The notes: generated from the sequence alone by a model not told the origin. Numbered from the stretch's first letter, positions 42,027-51,957 are shown. The stretch is DNA of 64,000 bases from Edaphobacter modestus (GCF_004217555.1 NZ_SHKW01000001.1:4464001-4528000), one strand, 5' to 3'. Numbers and translations: made by a program.

Positions 42027-44171
42027 ATGAGCCCCTCAGGCTTCGCTGTCGGTGAACCCAAAGTTTCCAATCGTGAGTTGATGATGCATCGGGATGAGAT
42101 CTTCCAGAGCGGGCTCCTGAAGCTTCTTGCTATTAAGGATTCAGACATTCGCATTCTCACGCTCGGACAGAGCCGCGATGCGATCGACAAGGGGCTTCAC
42201 GCGGGCGGAGCCCTTTCGGCGACTATTCCGCTGGTGGCCCTTTTTTACGGTGGCTTCCTTCGGCTTGATCTTACGGATCCGACCCGGACTGGGCAGGATC
42301 TGTTTACGTTGAGCAAGGGACATGCGGTCGCTGCGCTCGCCTCGATCTATGCGGAACTTGGTTATTTCGACGAGGTGGTTTTGCGGGGCTCGCGCTCGCA
42401 CCACAGTATCCTCAATGGTCATCCAGGTCCTGTATTGCCCGGCATTCAGATTGCGACGGGGCCGATGGGACAGGGCATCGGAGTTGCACAGGGCTTCGCG
42501 ATTGTCGGAAAACGCAATCCGCGATTCGATTCTTACTGCATGGTGGGGGACGGCGAGCTTCAGGAAGGCTCCTGCTGGGAGGCCATTATGTATGCGGCCC
42601 AGCATGGACTGGATAATTTCTGTGTGCTGGTCGACCGGAACAACGGTCAGCTGGATATTCACGATCGGATGCTCTTTCCGATGCCGCCTCTGGAAGAAGT
42701 GTTTCGCTCTTATGGATGGAACGCTTATAACGTTGACGCGACTCAGTACGATGGTGTCGTTTCGGCGCTTCGGAATTTCCGCTACGGAACGAGAAATGGC
42801 AAGCCAACGGTAATTCTATGCAACACGAAGAAGGGCTTTGGAGCCTTTTCGGATTTCTTCAATAAGCATAAGGTGACGGTACCGGAAGCGGTGCTTGCGC
42901 AGGAGCTGCTGCTGCAGCAGCAGCGCAGGGCCACTCGCGTGGAGGAGTTCCTTGCTTTCCTCGATGACCTTCCGGGTGGCGCCGAGAGCGAGTCCATGCG
43001 CGAGTGGTTGCTGAGTGAGGCCGAGAGGATGCACCTGACTGCGGGAAGATCGTCAGACGGAAATCTGCTGGACGCCGTGATTGGTCCAGTCGCGACGAAG
43101 CGGGTGCCAAAACGCGATAAGAAGATCCATTATGACGCTTCGGCGTTGCCTAAGCTGGACAAAGGTAAGAGCTATAGCGCGGCCGAGATGGTGACGGCGG
43201 CGATGAAGATCTTCGCGCGCGACAAACGAGTCGTCTCTATCGATTCGGATCTGGCGTCGACGAGCGGATTGGAGTCGGGGGTGGGGGGAGCCGACCAGTC
43301 TCGCGCTCTGAACGTAGGCGTGGCGGAGGCAAACATGATGCTGATCTCCGAAGCCTTCGCTGCACTGGGATACAACACGTGGTGCAGTACGTTTTGTCCC
43401 TTTTTCAACTGGCAGGTCCTGAGGCGTACAGCGGTTGGACATCAGGAGCGCCTGGAGGCGATTGCGGACAAGAATGGATGGCTCAGCGAAGGTCACGGCC
43501 TGGACATTACTTACCTGGCAACCGCGGCCAACTTTGAAACACGGACCAATGGCGCTACTCACATGGGGAACGACGACGCCACGACGTTCGACGGCGTAGC
43601 GCACCTGAAGATCATCGATGTCTCGTGCCCGCAACAGATGCTCTCAATCATGAAGTGGACGATGGAAGGGAATCGCGGTCTGGTTTATCTGAGGGTGATG
43701 CGGACTGGCTCTGCGGTTCTTTACGGCGCCGACTACGAATTTGACTATGGCAGAGGCTATAGGCTCCGCAGTGGGGATTCCGATCGTGCGATTCTTATCA
43801 GCAGCGGCCGTGGCGTTCACGAGGCGATTGGAGCCGCGGAGATCTGCGCAGGAAAGGGTATCGGGGTGACGGTGGTGGACATGCCTTCGGTGGATGAAGA
43901 GTTACTGATGAAGCTATATCGAACCGGCCGGCCGATGATCTTTGCGGAACAGAACAATGGCTATCTGTGGCAGAACTTCCTGAAGGTGTTGTATCGTCAT
44001 CGTGCCGATGCGGACTCGAAAGGGCTGAGTCACATATCGACGATCAATACTCTGGACGCCGATGGGAATAAGCAATTTATTCACTCCGCGACCTATGAGG
44101 AGCTGGTAGAAGTCTTCGGTCTTACCCCAGCGGCCATCTCGGACGCAATTCAGCGAGTGGTGGAAGCATAG
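42027..44171 (+). CDS. transketolase (single-chain), catabolic paralogue
   Basis: The 714-residue protein holds both transketolase halves. The N-terminal TPP domain has SKGHAVAALASIYAELGY and the TPP/Mg motif GDGELQEGSCWEA...DRNN. The pyrimidine-binding domain has FDSDLAST-like and VGVAEANMM segments (catalytic Glu in VAEAN) and is followed by the C-terminal domain. It would transfer two-carbon ketol units between sugar phosphates. As a cluster member under the shared operator it is probably dedicated to the sugar handled here rather than the housekeeping enzyme. AGAAGGA precedes the ATG. The cupin, enolase and SDR genes follow closely and are probably in the same transcript. Confidence 0.88.
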   Translation: MSPSGFAVGEPKVSNRELMMHRDEIFQSGLLKLLAIKDSDIRILTLGQSRDAIDKGLHAGGALSATIPLVALFYGGFLRLDLTDPTRTGQDLFTLSKGHAVAALASIYAELGYFDEVVLRGSRSHHSILNGHPGPVLPGIQIATGPMGQGIGVAQGFAIVGKRNPRFDSYCMVGDGELQEGSCWEAIMYAAQHGLDNFCVLVDRNNGQLDIHDRMLFPMPPLEEVFRSYGWNAYNVDATQYDGVVSALRNFRYGTRNGKPTVILCNTKKGFGAFSDFFNKHKVTVPEAVLAQELLLQQQRRATRVEEFLAFLDDLPGGAESESMREWLLSEAERMHLTAGRSSDGNLLDAVIGPVATKRVPKRDKKIHYDASALPKLDKGKSYSAAEMVTAAMKIFARDKRVVSIDSDLASTSGLESGVGGADQSRALNVGVAEANMMLISEAFAALGYNTWCSTFCPFFNWQVLRRTAVGHQERLEAIADKNGWLSEGHGLDITYLATAANFETRTNGATHMGNDDATTFDGVAHLKIIDVSCPQQMLSIMKWTMEGNRGLVYLRVMRTGSAVLYGADYEFDYGRGYRLRSGDSDRAILISSGRGVHEAIGAAEICAGKGIGVTVVDMPSVDEELLMKLYRTGRPMIFAEQNNGYLWQNFLKVLYRHRADADSKGLSHISTINTLDADGNKQFIHSATYEELVEVFGLTPAAISDAIQRVVEA

Positions 44172-44185
44172 AAAGCGAGAGACTC

Positions 44186-44575
44186 ATGTCGATCCCGATC
44201 ATAGATGAGAACGCCGTTGAAGAGCTGGATCTGCCCGGACGAAAGCTGCGCTGGGTTGTCACGAATGAGAACACCGGTTCCCAATACTGCACGATGGCCA
44301 TCATTCGTGTTGCCCCAGGCCAGAGGGTCCGGCCGGCTCATTCTCACCCGAACGGGGAAGAGGTGATTTACATCCTGAGCGGTCACGGAAGGGTGCTCGT
44401 CGATGGCGAGGTTGAGCCTGTGCGGTCCGGATGCGCAGTCTTGTTTCCCAAAGGAAAGGTTCACATGCTGCAGAATCTTTCGGATGTGGAGATGAAGGTG
44501 GCTTGTTTCTTCGCGCCACCGGCAAGTCTTGAGAACTATCAATTTTTTGAAGACATTGATCTTCCCGAAAACTAA
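44186..44575 (+). CDS. cupin domain protein
   Basis: The 129-residue protein is a single-domain cupin. The first metal-binding motif is GQRVRPAHSHPNGEEVIYIL (His, His, Glu) and the second reads PKGKVHMLQN with a His. Such small cupins act as sugar isomerases, lyases or ligand-binding proteins. Placed 14 bases after transketolase and before an enolase-superfamily gene, it may isomerise or tautomerise a sugar-acid intermediate, but this is only suggested by context. Confidence 0.8.
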   Translation: MSIPIIDENAVEELDLPGRKLRWVVTNENTGSQYCTMAIIRVAPGQRVRPAHSHPNGEEVIYILSGHGRVLVDGEVEPVRSGCAVLFPKGKVHMLQNLSDVEMKVACFFAPPASLENYQFFEDIDLPEN

Positions 44576-44691
44576 TAGAATCGCGTTGCCGTAGCCGCAG
44601 CTTCGCGATGGAGTTTCCCGCTGGAACGACAAGGGGATTCCGCCGATGGAAAGCCGTGGTTGGCATCGTGGGAGAGAAGGATCATCGGCGG

Positions 44692-46005
44692 ATGAATCGA
44701 CGAAACGTGCTGTTGAGAGCGATGGCTGGAGCTGTTACAAGCATGGCTCCATCGAGGAAAGCATGGTGCGCACAAACGCCACATGTCGTCAGCGCTGATC
44801 TGGCCGGTCTTGCACCGCAAAAGATCGCATCGGTAGAACTGATGGAACTGCATGGACATTATGAGTCCGAGGCAGGTGTGAACAGCCAGCGGCAGGTAAG
44901 TCCTCTGGATATTTATGAGGAACAAAGGCCTGCGCCCTACAAAGACAGTCCCGCGGGAACGAAGAACGTCAAGACGACCGCAATCTATCTGCGGATAAAA
45001 ACCGCAGGCGGATTGGAAGGGCTGTACGGTCCGATCGAACGGGATCCGGCCATGGTCGTTTATGAAGATCTCCGGCCGTTCCTGATTGGAAAAGATGCGC
45101 TCGCAACGGAGCTGTTATGGGATCAGATGTATAGGTCCAATCGGCATTCACGGGACGGCTTTTTTTTGATGGCCATCAGCGCCGTTGATAATACTCTCTG
45201 GGATCTGAAGGGACGCTTCTTTGGTGTCCCTGTGTATCGTTTACTGGGCGGCCCCACGCGGGAATCCGTAGAGGTCTATGCGAGTTGTCTTGGGTTTTCT
45301 CTGGAGCCTGAAGCGGTGCGCAAGCGATGTCTCGCCCTGAAACAGGAAGGATATCGATACCAGAAGTGGTTTATCGGCTATGGCCCAGGCTCCGGCGCTG
45401 AGGGCATGGAGAAGAATGTGACGCTCGTTCGGATTCTCCGCGAGACGCTGGGCGACGATACGGAGTTAATGTTCGACGCCTTTAGCGGATGGGATCAGAC
45501 TTATGCGCTGGAGTGGGCACACCAGGTCGAGCGATATCATCCGCGCTGGATGGAGGAGATCGCACATCCGGAGAAGATAGAGTCGTTCGTCAACCTTCAT
45601 CGCGGCACGACAATACCTATCGCGTCAGGTGAGCACTTCTATGGCCGGTGGGAGGTGCAGCGATATCTCGAGGCGAATGCGCTCTCCGTCGTACAGGCGG
45701 ACCCTGAATGGTGTGGCGGGATCTCAGAATTGCTGAAGATTGGCACCGTGGCATCGCTTTATGATGTTCCGGTTATTCCGCATGGTCATAGCATTCATGC
45801 CGCGATGCACGTGATCGCCAGCCAATCGCCGATGACATTTCCTCTTGGGGAGTACCTGATCAACAAGATGCGCCATTACTATCATTTTGAGAAGAAACCG
45901 CCGATGCCTCAGCGCGCTCACCTGGCGTTGCCGACTGAGGCCGGATTCGGGATTGAGCTGGACGCAGCAAAGATTGATTCACAAAAGGTGTTGAGTTGGT
46001 CTTAG
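44692..46005 (+). CDS. exported mandelate racemase/muconate lactonizing-type enolase
   Basis: The 437-residue protein (from the ATG at 44692; earlier in-frame starts from 44608 exist) has a Tat-like leader with an RR pair (MNRRNVLLRAMAGA). The enolase-superfamily barrel follows: AVDNTLWDLKGR for the capping domain, the metal ligands Asp (LMFDAFSGWD), Glu (WMEEIAHPE) and Glu (PIASGEHFYG), and a catalytic His in IPHGHSIHA. The usual KxK motif on strand 2 is replaced by QKWF, so the base on that side is unclear. It may dehydrate or racemise a sugar acid. Export of an enolase-superfamily enzyme is uncommon. The downstream SDR overlaps its end. Confidence 0.75.
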   Translation: MNRRNVLLRAMAGAVTSMAPSRKAWCAQTPHVVSADLAGLAPQKIASVELMELHGHYESEAGVNSQRQVSPLDIYEEQRPAPYKDSPAGTKNVKTTAIYLRIKTAGGLEGLYGPIERDPAMVVYEDLRPFLIGKDALATELLWDQMYRSNRHSRDGFFLMAISAVDNTLWDLKGRFFGVPVYRLLGGPTRESVEVYASCLGFSLEPEAVRKRCLALKQEGYRYQKWFIGYGPGSGAEGMEKNVTLVRILRETLGDDTELMFDAFSGWDQTYALEWAHQVERYHPRWMEEIAHPEKIESFVNLHRGTTIPIASGEHFYGRWEVQRYLEANALSVVQADPEWCGGISELLKIGTVASLYDVPVIPHGHSIHAAMHVIASQSPMTFPLGEYLINKMRHYYHFEKKPPMPQRAHLALPTEAGFGIELDAAKIDSQKVLSWS

Positions 46006-46790
46006 ACGAAAAAGCCTCAGGCGCAGTTCCTTCGCAGCTTCGGGGACAGTGCGCCGTGGTGCTTGGGGGAACATCGGGAATTGGCCGCTCGCTGGCCCTG
46101 GGCCTGGCGCGTCAGGGAGTCTCCGTCGTTGCATCCTCGCGGAACGAAGAATCTGTAGCGGAGGTAAGCGCCGAGATTGAGGCGCTTGGAGTGCGCACGT
46201 TGCGAATGTGTAGCGATGTCGCAGACCGTAGCTCCCTGATACGTCTTCGCGATGCGGTCCTCTCCGAATTTGGCGGCGTTCAGATTCTCGTCAACAGCGC
46301 GGGCATGACGAAGCGTATTCCGACCCTCGAGATGGACGAAGGCACGTGGCGACGCATTCTGGATGTGAATCTTACCGGTACGCTGCGTGGATGCCAGGTC
46401 TTCGGAGAGGTGATGCTCGAGAGGCGATTTGGAAGGATCGTTAATATCGCCTCTCTGGCAACGTTTGTGGCGTTCCATGAGGTCGCGGCGTATGGGGCCA
46501 GCAAGGCGGCGGTGGGGGCGCTTACTCGATCTCTTGCGGTCGAATGGGCTCCCTTCGGCGTTACCGTGAATGCAATCGCTCCCGGGGTGTTTCCCACGGA
46601 GCTGAATCGTAAGATTATCGACAGCCCGAGAGGACAGGAGCTTATTCAACGGACGCCGATGCATCGATTCGGCGCGCCGGAGGAACTGGTCCCGGCGCTG
46701 ATTTATCTGGTCGGGCCAGATAGCAGCTTTACGACTGGGCAAGTTGTTGTTGTCGATGGCGGCATTCTGGCGAGTGGTGTTAACCAGTGA
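45996..46790 (+). CDS. short-chain dehydrogenase/reductase
   Basis: The 264-residue SDR has GGTSGIG for cofactor binding, NSAG in place of NNAG, catalytic Ser in NIASLAT and YGASK residues, and the normal TGQVVVVDGGILASG end. It starts at a TTG that overlaps the end of the enolase gene by ten bases, with AAAAGGTG upstream, implying coupled translation. It probably oxidises or reduces the sugar acid made or used by the enolase and cupin. NSAG and the mid-region resemble gluconate 5-dehydrogenase-type enzymes, but the assignment is weak. Confidence 0.8.
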   Translation: MVLDEKASGAVPSQLRGQCAVVLGGTSGIGRSLALGLARQGVSVVASSRNEESVAEVSAEIEALGVRTLRMCSDVADRSSLIRLRDAVLSEFGGVQILVNSAGMTKRIPTLEMDEGTWRRILDVNLTGTLRGCQVFGEVMLERRFGRIVNIASLATFVAFHEVAAYGASKAAVGALTRSLAVEWAPFGVTVNAIAPGVFPTELNRKIIDSPRGQELIQRTPMHRFGAPEELVPALIYLVGPDSSFTTGQVVVVDGGILASGVNQ

Positions 46791-46834
46791 TTGCCGAGAG
46801 TCAATGAGTTGAAACGAAAGATCGGGGTACGATC

Positions 46835-49528
46835 ATGTCTACAGTTTCCGCACGTCTGATGAGATTTGCAGCCTTCGTTCTCTTCCTCGAGCTCACAGCA
46901 TGTGTTCCCGGCTACGCGCAAAAGGCGGCTCCGAAGCAGCCTTATCAGGATTCATCTCTACCGATGGAGCGGCGCGTTGAAGACCTGGTCGGCCGGATGA
47001 CGCTGGACGAAAAGGCGCAACAGCTTGTGAATACAGCCCCGGCGATTCCGCGTCTCGGGATTCCTGCTTACGATTTCTGGAGCGAGGGGTTGCACGGGGT
47101 AGCTCGTTCGGGATATGCAACGCTGTTTCCGCAAGCGATCGGGATGGCGGCTACCTTTGACGAGCCATTGATGGGGAAGATCGGCGAGACGGTATCCGTT
47201 GAGGCGCGTGCCAAGTACAACGAAGCTGTGCGGCACGATATCCACTCTATTTATTACGGATTGACGATCTGGTCGCCGAATATCAACATCTTTCGCGATC
47301 CCCGATGGGGCCGTGGGCAGGAAACCTATGGTGAGGATCCGTTTCTTACGGCCCAGTTGGGCACTGCATTCGTGAAGGGATTGCAGGGATCGGATCCTGA
47401 TTACTTCAGAGCCATCGCTACTCCAAAGCATTTTGCAGTGCATAGCGGTCCGGAGAGCGATCGTCACCGTTTCAATGTTGAACCGAGTGCATACGACCTG
47501 TGGGACACCTATCTTCCCGCCTTTCGTTCAACGATCGTCGATGGTCAGGCCTACAGCATTATGTGCGCCTACAACGCGGTTGATGGGAAGCCGGCATGCG
47601 CGAGCGATCTGCTGCTACAAAAAATCTTGAGAGGAGACTGGCATTTCCAGGGTTTTGTTACCTCCGATTGCGGTGCGATCGATGATTTTTTTCATCAGAA
47701 TGGACATCAATTTTCAAAAGATGGCGAACACGCATCTGTCGCGGGTATCCGCATGGGAACTGACACAAATTGCGGAGCAACCTATAAAGATCTCGCGAGT
47801 GCTGTTCGTCACGGATTGATTCGTGAGGAAGAGTTGGATGTTTCGCTCCGACGTCTCTTCCTTGCACGGTTCAGGTTGGGACTTTTTGATCCTCCAGCGC
47901 GGGTGAAGTATGCCTCGTTGCCGTTTAGCGAGAATATGTCTCCGGCTCACACGGCTCTTGCCCTGCGGGCGTCGCGCGAGGCGATGGTGCTGCTGAAGAA
48001 CAACGATCATGTGCTGCCCCTAACCGGCAAAGCGCGTACCATCGCGGTGGTTGGTCCGAATGCCGCGGAACTCTCCGCTATCGAGGGCAATTACAACGCG
48101 GTTCCTAAGAATCCGTTTTTGCCGGTGGATGGTATTGCGAGCGAGTTTCGTACGGCAAAGGTTCTTTATGCCCAGGGCTCCCCTTACGCCGAAAACGCCC
48201 CGATCGTTATCCCCAGAACGCAATACCGAACGGCATCGGGATCGAGGGTCGAAGGTCTGAAGGCAGAGTATTTCGCCAACGATAAGTTTGAAGGGAAGCC
48301 TGCGCTGGTTCGAGTCGATAAACAAATCAACTTCGACTGGAACTCTGCCTCCCCTGCCCCGGCCCTTGATCCAAAGGCATTCTCGGTTCGCTGGACCGGC
48401 ACCCTGCAGGCGCCCGCGCCCGGAGATTATGAGATTACTGCGGACCTGGCGCATTGCTATCCCTGCAACGACGCGGAAAGCTTTACGATCCATTTCGACA
48501 AGAAGGAATTGACGACGTTTCATGTCGGAGAGGAACGGGATCACCATGAATCCGCCACTCCTTCGGTGAAACTGCACTTCGATGACACGAAGCCGCATTC
48601 GTTTGAGGTTGCCTATTCGCATCGGGCACGGTTATTTGGAGCGGGTCTCACGTTGAAGTGGGTCGCTCCGGTTGAGCCTCTCTTGAAGCAGGCCATGGAA
48701 GTGGTAAGAGATGCAGATGTGGTCGTGGCGTTTGTCGGCCTTTCTCCTGATCTTGAAGGCGAGGAGATGAAGGTGCAGATTCCGGGCTTTGCAGGAGGAG
48801 ATCGCACAGACATCACGCTTCCCGCTGCTCAACAGAAGCTTCTGGAAAGCATAAAAGAAACTGGAAAACCGCTGATCGTCGTGTTGCTTAATGGGTCCGC
48901 GCTTGCCGTTACATGGGCCCAGCAAAATGCCGACGCCATTCTGGAAGCCTGGTACCCGGGGCAGGCTGGAGCACAAGCCATTGCAGAGACCCTGAGCGGA
49001 AAGAACAATCCAGCGGGCCGCCTTCCGGTGACCTTCTATCAAAGCGTGGATGATCTTCCTTCGTTTACGGATTATTCCATGTCCAACCGCACCTACCGTT
49101 ATTACAAGGGCAAGCCTCTGTATGGGTTTGGGTACGGCTTGAGTTATGCGAGTTTTGCGTACTCCAACCTGAGATTGAGCACGAGCAGTTTGACCGCTGG
49201 AGAGATGCTTAAGGTCGATGCAGAGGTGAAGAATACCGGCAAAGTACCTGGGGATGAGGTGGCGCAGCTTTATCTTGTTCCACCGCAGAATGGTCTACTG
49301 CCTAAGTATTCTCTTGAGGGGTTTCAGCGAGTTCATCTTTCTCCGGGCGAGACGCGTCACATCCAATTCACCTTGGATCCTCGGCAACTTTCCTATGTTG
49401 ACAAGCAGGGAGTACGCGCCGTCCGCTCAGGGAACTATTCGATCTCTCTTGGCGGTTCGCAACCGGGTGAGGGGGAGGGCGCGACAGGTTCTTTCGCGAT
49501 TACGGGAGAGAAAGAGTTACCACACTAA
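46835..49528 (+). CDS. glycoside hydrolase family 3 beta-glycosidase with PA14 domain, exported
   Basis: The 897-residue protein has an N-terminal export signal, possibly a lipoprotein (LTAC with Cys23), and a GH3 catalytic barrel (IFRDPRWGRGQETYGEDPFL, KHFAVHSG). The nucleophile Asp278 is in VTSDCGAIDD. After the GH3 alpha/beta sandwich starts (AMVLLKNNDHVLPL), a PA14 carbohydrate-binding domain is inserted (VEGLKAEYFANDKF to LTLKW, about 470-600). The rest of the sandwich and a fibronectin-like C-terminus follow. The sequence resembles beta-xylosidases and beta-glucosidases of this family, fitting a xylose/xylonate island. It probably releases monosaccharides outside or in the periplasm for the PQQ dehydrogenase. 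Confidence 0.88.
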   Translation: MSTVSARLMRFAAFVLFLELTACVPGYAQKAAPKQPYQDSSLPMERRVEDLVGRMTLDEKAQQLVNTAPAIPRLGIPAYDFWSEGLHGVARSGYATLFPQAIGMAATFDEPLMGKIGETVSVEARAKYNEAVRHDIHSIYYGLTIWSPNINIFRDPRWGRGQETYGEDPFLTAQLGTAFVKGLQGSDPDYFRAIATPKHFAVHSGPESDRHRFNVEPSAYDLWDTYLPAFRSTIVDGQAYSIMCAYNAVDGKPACASDLLLQKILRGDWHFQGFVTSDCGAIDDFFHQNGHQFSKDGEHASVAGIRMGTDTNCGATYKDLASAVRHGLIREEELDVSLRRLFLARFRLGLFDPPARVKYASLPFSENMSPAHTALALRASREAMVLLKNNDHVLPLTGKARTIAVVGPNAAELSAIEGNYNAVPKNPFLPVDGIASEFRTAKVLYAQGSPYAENAPIVIPRTQYRTASGSRVEGLKAEYFANDKFEGKPALVRVDKQINFDWNSASPAPALDPKAFSVRWTGTLQAPAPGDYEITADLAHCYPCNDAESFTIHFDKKELTTFHVGEERDHHESATPSVKLHFDDTKPHSFEVAYSHRARLFGAGLTLKWVAPVEPLLKQAMEVVRDADVVVAFVGLSPDLEGEEMKVQIPGFAGGDRTDITLPAAQQKLLESIKETGKPLIVVLLNGSALAVTWAQQNADAILEAWYPGQAGAQAIAETLSGKNNPAGRLPVTFYQSVDDLPSFTDYSMSNRTYRYYKGKPLYGFGYGLSYASFAYSNLRLSTSSLTAGEMLKVDAEVKNTGKVPGDEVAQLYLVPPQNGLLPKYSLEGFQRVHLSPGETRHIQFTLDPRQLSYVDKQGVRAVRSGNYSISLGGSQPGEGEGATGSFAITGEKELPH

Positions 49529-49559
49529 TGAATTTGTTTATGGCGTACCAGGTGGAGAT

Positions 49560-50768
49560 ATGAAGATTACAGCCGCCAGACTGATCCTCTGTTCGCCGGA
49601 TCGTAACTTTGTCACGCTCAGGGTCGAAACGGACGAGGGTATCTATGGTCTTGGAGATGCCACGCTCAACGGCAGGGAGCTTGCTGTTGCCGCCTATCTT
49701 GAGGAACACGTCCTTCCATGCCTTATAGGACGCGATCCATTTGCCATTGAAGATATCTGGCAGTATCTCTATCGTGGCGCCTATTGGAGGCGTGGCCCTG
49801 TCACCATGACAGCCATTTCTGCCGTGGATGTGGCCCTATGGGATATCAAGGGCAAAGCGTTGGGGACGCCTGTGTACAACCTCCTGGGGGGCAAGAGCAG
49901 GCAAGGAGCGCTTGTTTATGCCCATGCAAACGGTGCAGATCTCCCCAGTGCGATCGAAAGCGTGAAGAAGCATATCGATGAGGGCTACCTGGCCATTCGA
50001 GTTCAATGCGGGGTCCCAGGAACGCTTTCGAGTTATGGCGTACCGAAGGGAGATAAGCCATACGAACCGGCGGAGAGAGGCCTACCCGCCGAATCTTTGT
50101 GGTCTACCGAAAAATATCTGAACTTCGTTCCGCATTTATTTGAGGCAGTGCGAAAAGAAGTTGGCGAAGATATTCATCTGCTTCACGATGTTCATCATCG
50201 GCTTACTCCTATTGAAGCCGCCCGTCTGGGGCGTTCGCTTGAACCGTATCACCTCTTCTGGATGGAGGATCCTACGCCTGCCGAGAACCAGGATGCTTTT
50301 CGCCTGATTCGAGAGCACACCGTTACTCCTATTGCTACCGGCGAGGTGTTCAACTCATTCTGGGATGCGCATGATCTCATCCGCAATCAGTGGATCGACT
50401 ATATCCGCATGACAATCGTGCACGGCGGCGGAATCACAGCGCTAAAAAAGACAGCCGATTTTGCCGCGATCTACCAGGTCAGGACCGGCTTTCATGGCGC
50501 TACGGATCTGTCGCCGGTTACGATGGCTGCGGCCCTGCATTTTGGACTTGCCATCCATAACTTCGGCATCCAGGAACATATGCCGCATACTCCGCTTACG
50601 GATCAGGTTTTTCCGCATTCCTATACCTTCGAGGCCGGTTATATGCATCCGGGAGAGGCTCCCGGCCTGGGCGTGGAGATTGACGAGAAGCTTGCGGCTC
50701 AGTTTCCCTATGCGCGGGCGTACCTTCCTATCGCACGCAAGCTTGACGGGACGGTGACCGACTGGTGA
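49560..50768 (+). CDS. D-mannonate dehydratase family (ManD/RspA-type) enolase-superfamily protein
   Basis: The 402-residue cytoplasmic protein matches the ManD/RspA family in length and motifs: LGDATLNGRELAVAAYLEEH, YWRRGPVTMTAISAVDVALW, RVQCGVPGTLSSYG and HDVHHRLTP (metal Asp). Others are WMEDPTPAENQ (Glu), IATGEVFNS (Glu) and GFHGATDLSPVTMAAALHFG with the catalytic His. The family dehydrates D-mannonate or D-gluconate to 2-keto-3-deoxygluconate, although many members have low or other activity. Start at the ATG 49560 with GGTGGAG before it, so it lies 31 bases after GH3. It ends 10 bases from the convergent lactonase gene. Confidence 0.88.
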   Translation: MKITAARLILCSPDRNFVTLRVETDEGIYGLGDATLNGRELAVAAYLEEHVLPCLIGRDPFAIEDIWQYLYRGAYWRRGPVTMTAISAVDVALWDIKGKALGTPVYNLLGGKSRQGALVYAHANGADLPSAIESVKKHIDEGYLAIRVQCGVPGTLSSYGVPKGDKPYEPAERGLPAESLWSTEKYLNFVPHLFEAVRKEVGEDIHLLHDVHHRLTPIEAARLGRSLEPYHLFWMEDPTPAENQDAFRLIREHTVTPIATGEVFNSFWDAHDLIRNQWIDYIRMTIVHGGGITALKKTADFAAIYQVRTGFHGATDLSPVTMAAALHFGLAIHNFGIQEHMPHTPLTDQVFPHSYTFEAGYMHPGEAPGLGVEIDEKLAAQFPYARAYLPIARKLDGTVTDW

Positions 50769-50778
50769 GGCTGAAGGT

Positions 50779-51849
50779 CTATGGTCGAACTCCCTTTACG
50801 TTCAGCTGGATGCTAAGAACGGAATCGGTTGTGGTGGCGTAGAGCACCGATCCGTCTTTGCCTCCCCAGGCAACATTGGACGTGGACTTCTCTGTGAGGA
50901 TTGTGGCCAAGTGCTTGCCCTCGGATGAGATGATCCAGATTCCTCCGGGGCCACTCGCATAGAGGTTTCCCTGGGTGTCGACCTTCATTCCGTCCGGCGA
51001 GCCGCGTCGCTGATCGTCCGTTGCATCCACAAAGACTTTGCCGGAGCCGAGACTGCCATCTGGGTTTACCGGATACCGCATCCACTTCTTCGGTTCGGAG
51101 TTACTGACGTAGAGCCAATTGCTATCGGGAGACAGGGCGATGCCATTGGGACGGGGAAGATCGCGTATAAGAAGCTGCAGGCTCTCCCGTTTCGGTTCGG
51201 CTCCAGCCTTTTGCTGCACTGCATTTGGAACTCGATAGACCCCGTTGAAGCCGAGCTCTTTCTGGGGATCCTCATCGCTTTGCGTTCTCAGGCCGTAGGG
51301 AGGGTCTGTGAAGTAAAGGGACCCATCGGGGCCGTAGACTAAATCATTTGGGCTGTTGAGTTTCTTGCCTTGATAGCTATCGGCAAGAATTGTTACTTTC
51401 TCGTCAGGGTTCATCGATTCGAAGCGCATGATATTTCGTGCCGCGTGTCCGGCTACAGTCAACCTCCCCAGCCGATCGAGAGTCATTCCATTGCTCCCCG
51501 GTTCTTTCCCTCCATAGGGCTCCTGTCCGCGATAGCCACTGGGCTGCAACCATATGGAAACTTTCTCGTCGTGGTCGATCTTTCGAATGCTGTTGCTTGG
51601 GATGTCCGCGAACATGAGGTAACCCGAGTGGATCCAGACCGGTCCCTCGACCCAGGTAAACCCGGCCGCAACCCGGTGCCAGGTTGGATGCTGCGGAAGG
51701 ATAGCCTCCGCAGCGGGATCGAGCCTCTCAATCCGGGCAGGATAGTCGGAAGGACTATCTTTCGATTTGTCCGTCGGGGAGGGGTTGCCGGTCCTCAAGG
51801 TTGCCAATAACAAAAAAAATCCAATCGGGGTACTTATCATTCGCAGCAT
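50779..51849 (-). CDS. exported SMP-30/gluconolactonase family protein
   Basis: The 356-residue protein has a signal peptide (MLRMISTPIGFFLLLATLRT) and a six-bladed propeller: FTWVEGPVWIHSGYLMFADI carries the metal Glu, KLNSPNDLVYGPDGSLYFTDPP the metal Asn, and GSPDGMKVDTQGNLYASGPGG the metal Asp. It should hydrolyse sugar lactones in the periplasm, which fits the neighbouring PQQ dehydrogenase. I chose the ATG at 51849 with GGAGG eight bases upstream; in-frame starts up to 51912 would extend it. It diverges from the DUF1080 gene and shares the region holding operator site G. Confidence 0.85.
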   Translation of the reverse strand: MLRMISTPIGFFLLLATLRTGNPSPTDKSKDSPSDYPARIERLDPAAEAILPQHPTWHRVAAGFTWVEGPVWIHSGYLMFADIPSNSIRKIDHDEKVSIWLQPSGYRGQEPYGGKEPGSNGMTLDRLGRLTVAGHAARNIMRFESMNPDEKVTILADSYQGKKLNSPNDLVYGPDGSLYFTDPPYGLRTQSDEDPQKELGFNGVYRVPNAVQQKAGAEPKRESLQLLIRDLPRPNGIALSPDSNWLYVSNSEPKKWMRYPVNPDGSLGSGKVFVDATDDQRRGSPDGMKVDTQGNLYASGPGGIWIISSEGKHLATILTEKSTSNVAWGGKDGSVLYATTTDSVLSIQLNVKGVRP

Positions 51850-51957
51850 CTCGCCAGCCTCCAGGGATTCATGTGTAGTTTTATCAATTTTTGTGAAAAA
51901 GGCACTCGACAATCGTGCTGTACCCGGTGCTATTATGGCTCCGTTTCAAAATCAGTC

